NCBI RefSeq assembly: GCF_964656455.1
Contig: NC_135716.1
Coordinates: 111,074,389-111,138,388 of the forward strand
Direction of reading: 5' to 3'
Source: Halichoerus grypus
Taxonomy: Eukaryota; Chordata; Mammalia; Carnivora; Phocidae
DNA: 64,000 nucleotides
Positions 61,687-64,000 of the stretch are shown here, one piece after another; the first letter of the stretch is position 1, and each line of letters starts with the position of its first letter. Under the pieces are notes generated by a model. It made no database searches, was not told the origin of the DNA, and saw only the letters and a program-made list of their open reading frames with translations. Both the position numbers and the translations under genes were made by a program.

Positions 61687-62961
61687 AATGGAAACTGTGG
61701 ACTTTAGTAAATAATAATGTATCAATGTTGGTTCACCAATTTTAACAAATGTATCACACCAATGCAAGATGCTAATAATAGGGGAATCTAAGGGGTGGGG
61801 GAAAGGAGTATATGGAAATTCTCTGTACTTTCTACTCAGTCTTTTGTAAACATAAAACTGCTCTAAAAAAATAAAGTCCATTGATTTTTTTAATGAAAAA
61901 AGAAGTAAAATAAAATAATAAGAATCTGTAAACCTCAATACTTTTCTCAGGGATTTTTCACCTGCATGTTTGCTGATTCTTCTTTGTCGGCTGAGCCCTT
62001 ATCTAGTAACCATGACACCACTTCCTCAGTCCTCTTCCTTTTTATTCTCCAGTCTATTCTTCCTAAACTAGATCATCCACTTCCATGCCTTCAGCTATTA
62101 CTTATTGTCTATCCCTTATCACTTAGATCCTTCCTTTCTTCCACTGAAAGTCCACACTCTCCCTGTGTTCCCATCTTTGCTATACTTCTACCATTTCCTG
62201 TCCTACTTCCACTTTCCATTTCAGGCACATCAGATGAATAAGCTGTCTTTTTACTTACCAATCTGCCTGAATGCCCTTGTCCTTCCTTTCATCTTTCCCT
62301 ATCTTATTCATTCTTTAAGCAAATGTCCTAGAGCAAATGTCACTAGTTTTGTGAAGCTACTCCTGACTCAACTGTTGCATTAAGTCAGCATTTGCTTATA
62401 ATCACAATTGGGGCTTTAAAAAAGGGGGGAAAATCACACAGTCTGACTTATACTGTCATTAGTTGTATATTTTGCTTACTTCCTTCACTAATCTCTGACA
62501 TCCTGGGAGGTAGGTTGTATGTATTACTCAATTTTGCATTGTCCTGTTATTGGAACTAGGTACTAGGTTGTCCCGTTACTATGGTACTAGGAGCATAGAC
62601 GATAATAAAGATTTCGGTTCGTGATAATCAGGCTTGAGCCAAGCTCTGACTTATTCTTCTGCTTTCACAAAATACCTGTTGAACTGCGTGAAAACATTGG
62701 TGGGGTTTGTTATCTGCAAGAAACAGTCCTGAAATATTAAAATTTACATTTTCATGTTAATAGGCTTTTAGGGTATCTCTTTCTAGGTCATTAGGAAGCA
62801 TCCACCTTAAAATAATAAAAAATAATTTATAAAATAGAGAATTATACTTTAAAAAGCCTGTTGAAATGAACAAAAACTCATAATATAGTTTTTAAATATC
62901 ATCAAGAGAAACTGAGTCTCAAATGATCCAGAATAAGTAAAGTTGGTGGTTCAGCAATTTC
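61687..62961. other. Intergenic, nothing recognised
   Basis: Unique-looking sequence between two L1 copies. Overlapping plus-strand frames at 61966-62383 are pyrimidine-rich and show no domain. Confidence 0.55.
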
Positions 62962-64000
62962 TTTCAAGATACATCTCTAAAGGCAAGTGAAACAAAAGCA
63001 AAAATGAACTTTTGGGACTTCATCAAGATAAAAAGCTGCAAAGCAAAGGAAACAGTCAACAAAACAAAGAGGCAACCCACAGAATGGGAGAAGATATTTG
63101 CAAATGACACTACAGATGAAGGGCTGATATCCAAGATCTATAAAGAACTTCTCAAACTCAACACCCCCAAAAAATAATCAAGTCAAAAAATGGGCAGAGG
63201 ACATGAACAGACACTTCTCAAAAGAAGATATACAAATGGCTAACAGACACATGAAAAAATGTTCATCATCATTAGCCATCAGGGAAATTCAAATCAAAAC
63301 CACATTGAGATACTACCTTACACCAGTTAGAATGGCAAAAATTGACAAGGCAAGAAAAAGAAATGTTGGAGAGGTTGTGGAGAAAGGTGAACCCTCTTAC
63401 ACTGTTGGTGGGAATACAAGCTGGTACAGCCACTTTGGAAAACAGTGTGGAGTTTCCTCAAAAAATTAAAAATAGAGCTACCTATCTAGATATCTAGAGC
63501 TATCCTATGACCCAGCAATTGCACTCCTGGGTATTTACCCCAAAGACGCAGATGTAGTGAAAAGAAGGGCCACATGCACCCCAATGTTCATAGCAGCAAT
63601 GTCCGCAATAGCCAAACTGTGGAAAGAGCCGAAATGCTCTTCAACAGATGAATGGATAAAGAAGATGTGGTCCATATATACAATGGACTATTACTCAGCC
63701 ATCAGAAAGGATGAATACCCAACTTTTACATCAACATGGATGGGACTGGAGGAGATTATGCTAAGTGAAATAAGTCAAGCAGAGAAAGTCAATTATCATA
63801 TGGTTTCACTTATTTGTGGAACATAAGGAATAGCATGGAGGACATTAGGAGAAGGAAGGGAAAAATGAAGGGGGGGAATTGGAAGGGGAGACGAACCATG
63901 AGAGACTATGGACTCTGAGAAACAAACTGAGGGTTTTAGAGGGGTGGGGAGGTGGGGGGATGGGTTAGTCCAGTGATGGGTATTAAGGAGGGCACATACT
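62962..64000 (+). mobile_element. L1, 5' truncated, running off the right edge
   Basis: ORF2 C-terminal region with open pieces at 63203-63469 ([20 protein letters not shown]) and 63557-63826 ([17 protein letters not shown]). The 3' untranslated part continues past 64000. Confidence 0.9.

Noticed and set aside
63203..63826. Two open frames near the right edge as genes
   Set aside because: Both match the C-terminal part of L1 ORF2.
1..64000. CRISPR arrays, operons or bacterial-type systems
   Set aside because: The window is mammalian with spliced exons; the regular repeats are SINEs and microsatellites.

Overview
The window is nuclear DNA of a carnivoran mammal. It carries about 31 Can-SINEs (tRNA-derived, head near GGGCGCCTGGGTGGCTCAG, CT-rich middle, AATAAAATCTTT plus A tail) and L1 elements with carnivore-type 3' ends. 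The SINE consensus (CAGTCGTTAAGCGTCTGCC then TTCGGCTCAGG) resembles bear, seal and mustelid copies more than the dog-specific subfamily. An arctoid caniform is therefore my best guess, from memory of the families and not from a search.

One gene is certain: MTF2 (Polycomb-like 2, an accessory subunit of PRC2), on the minus strand. Nine coding exons were placed to the base with phases that join without error. They encode residues 1-307: a two-residue first exon (45857-45861), Tudor domain (exons 2-3), PHD1 (exons 4-5), PHD2 (exons 6-8) and the start of the extended-homology winged helix (exon 9). The remaining exons lie beyond the left edge, because at least 5.5 kb of intron 9 fills positions 1-5557. 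A GC-rich promoter lies at about 45.86-46.34 kb, with E2F, YY1 and ZNF143-like motifs and two short upstream ORFs.

Layout, left to right: 1-15.2 kb holds exons 9 to 2 in AT-rich introns; 15.2-45.86 kb is the 30.6-kb intron 1, heavily populated by L1 and Can-SINE copies, some nested; 45.86-46.8 kb is the promoter; 46.8-64 kb is upstream intergenic DNA with L1s, a MaLR-like LTR split by an L1, a Tigger/MER2-like transposon carrying a piece of U6 snRNA, a long GAAA/GGAA tract, an L1 with a 5' inversion, and an L1 that runs off the right edge.

No new multi-gene system is visible. The most interesting items are two successive MTF2 introns that the reading frame forces to begin with GC rather than GT, the U6 fragment inside a DNA transposon, the twin-primed L1, a head-to-head SINE pair nested in an intronic L1, and an unusual candidate terminal exon in intron 9.
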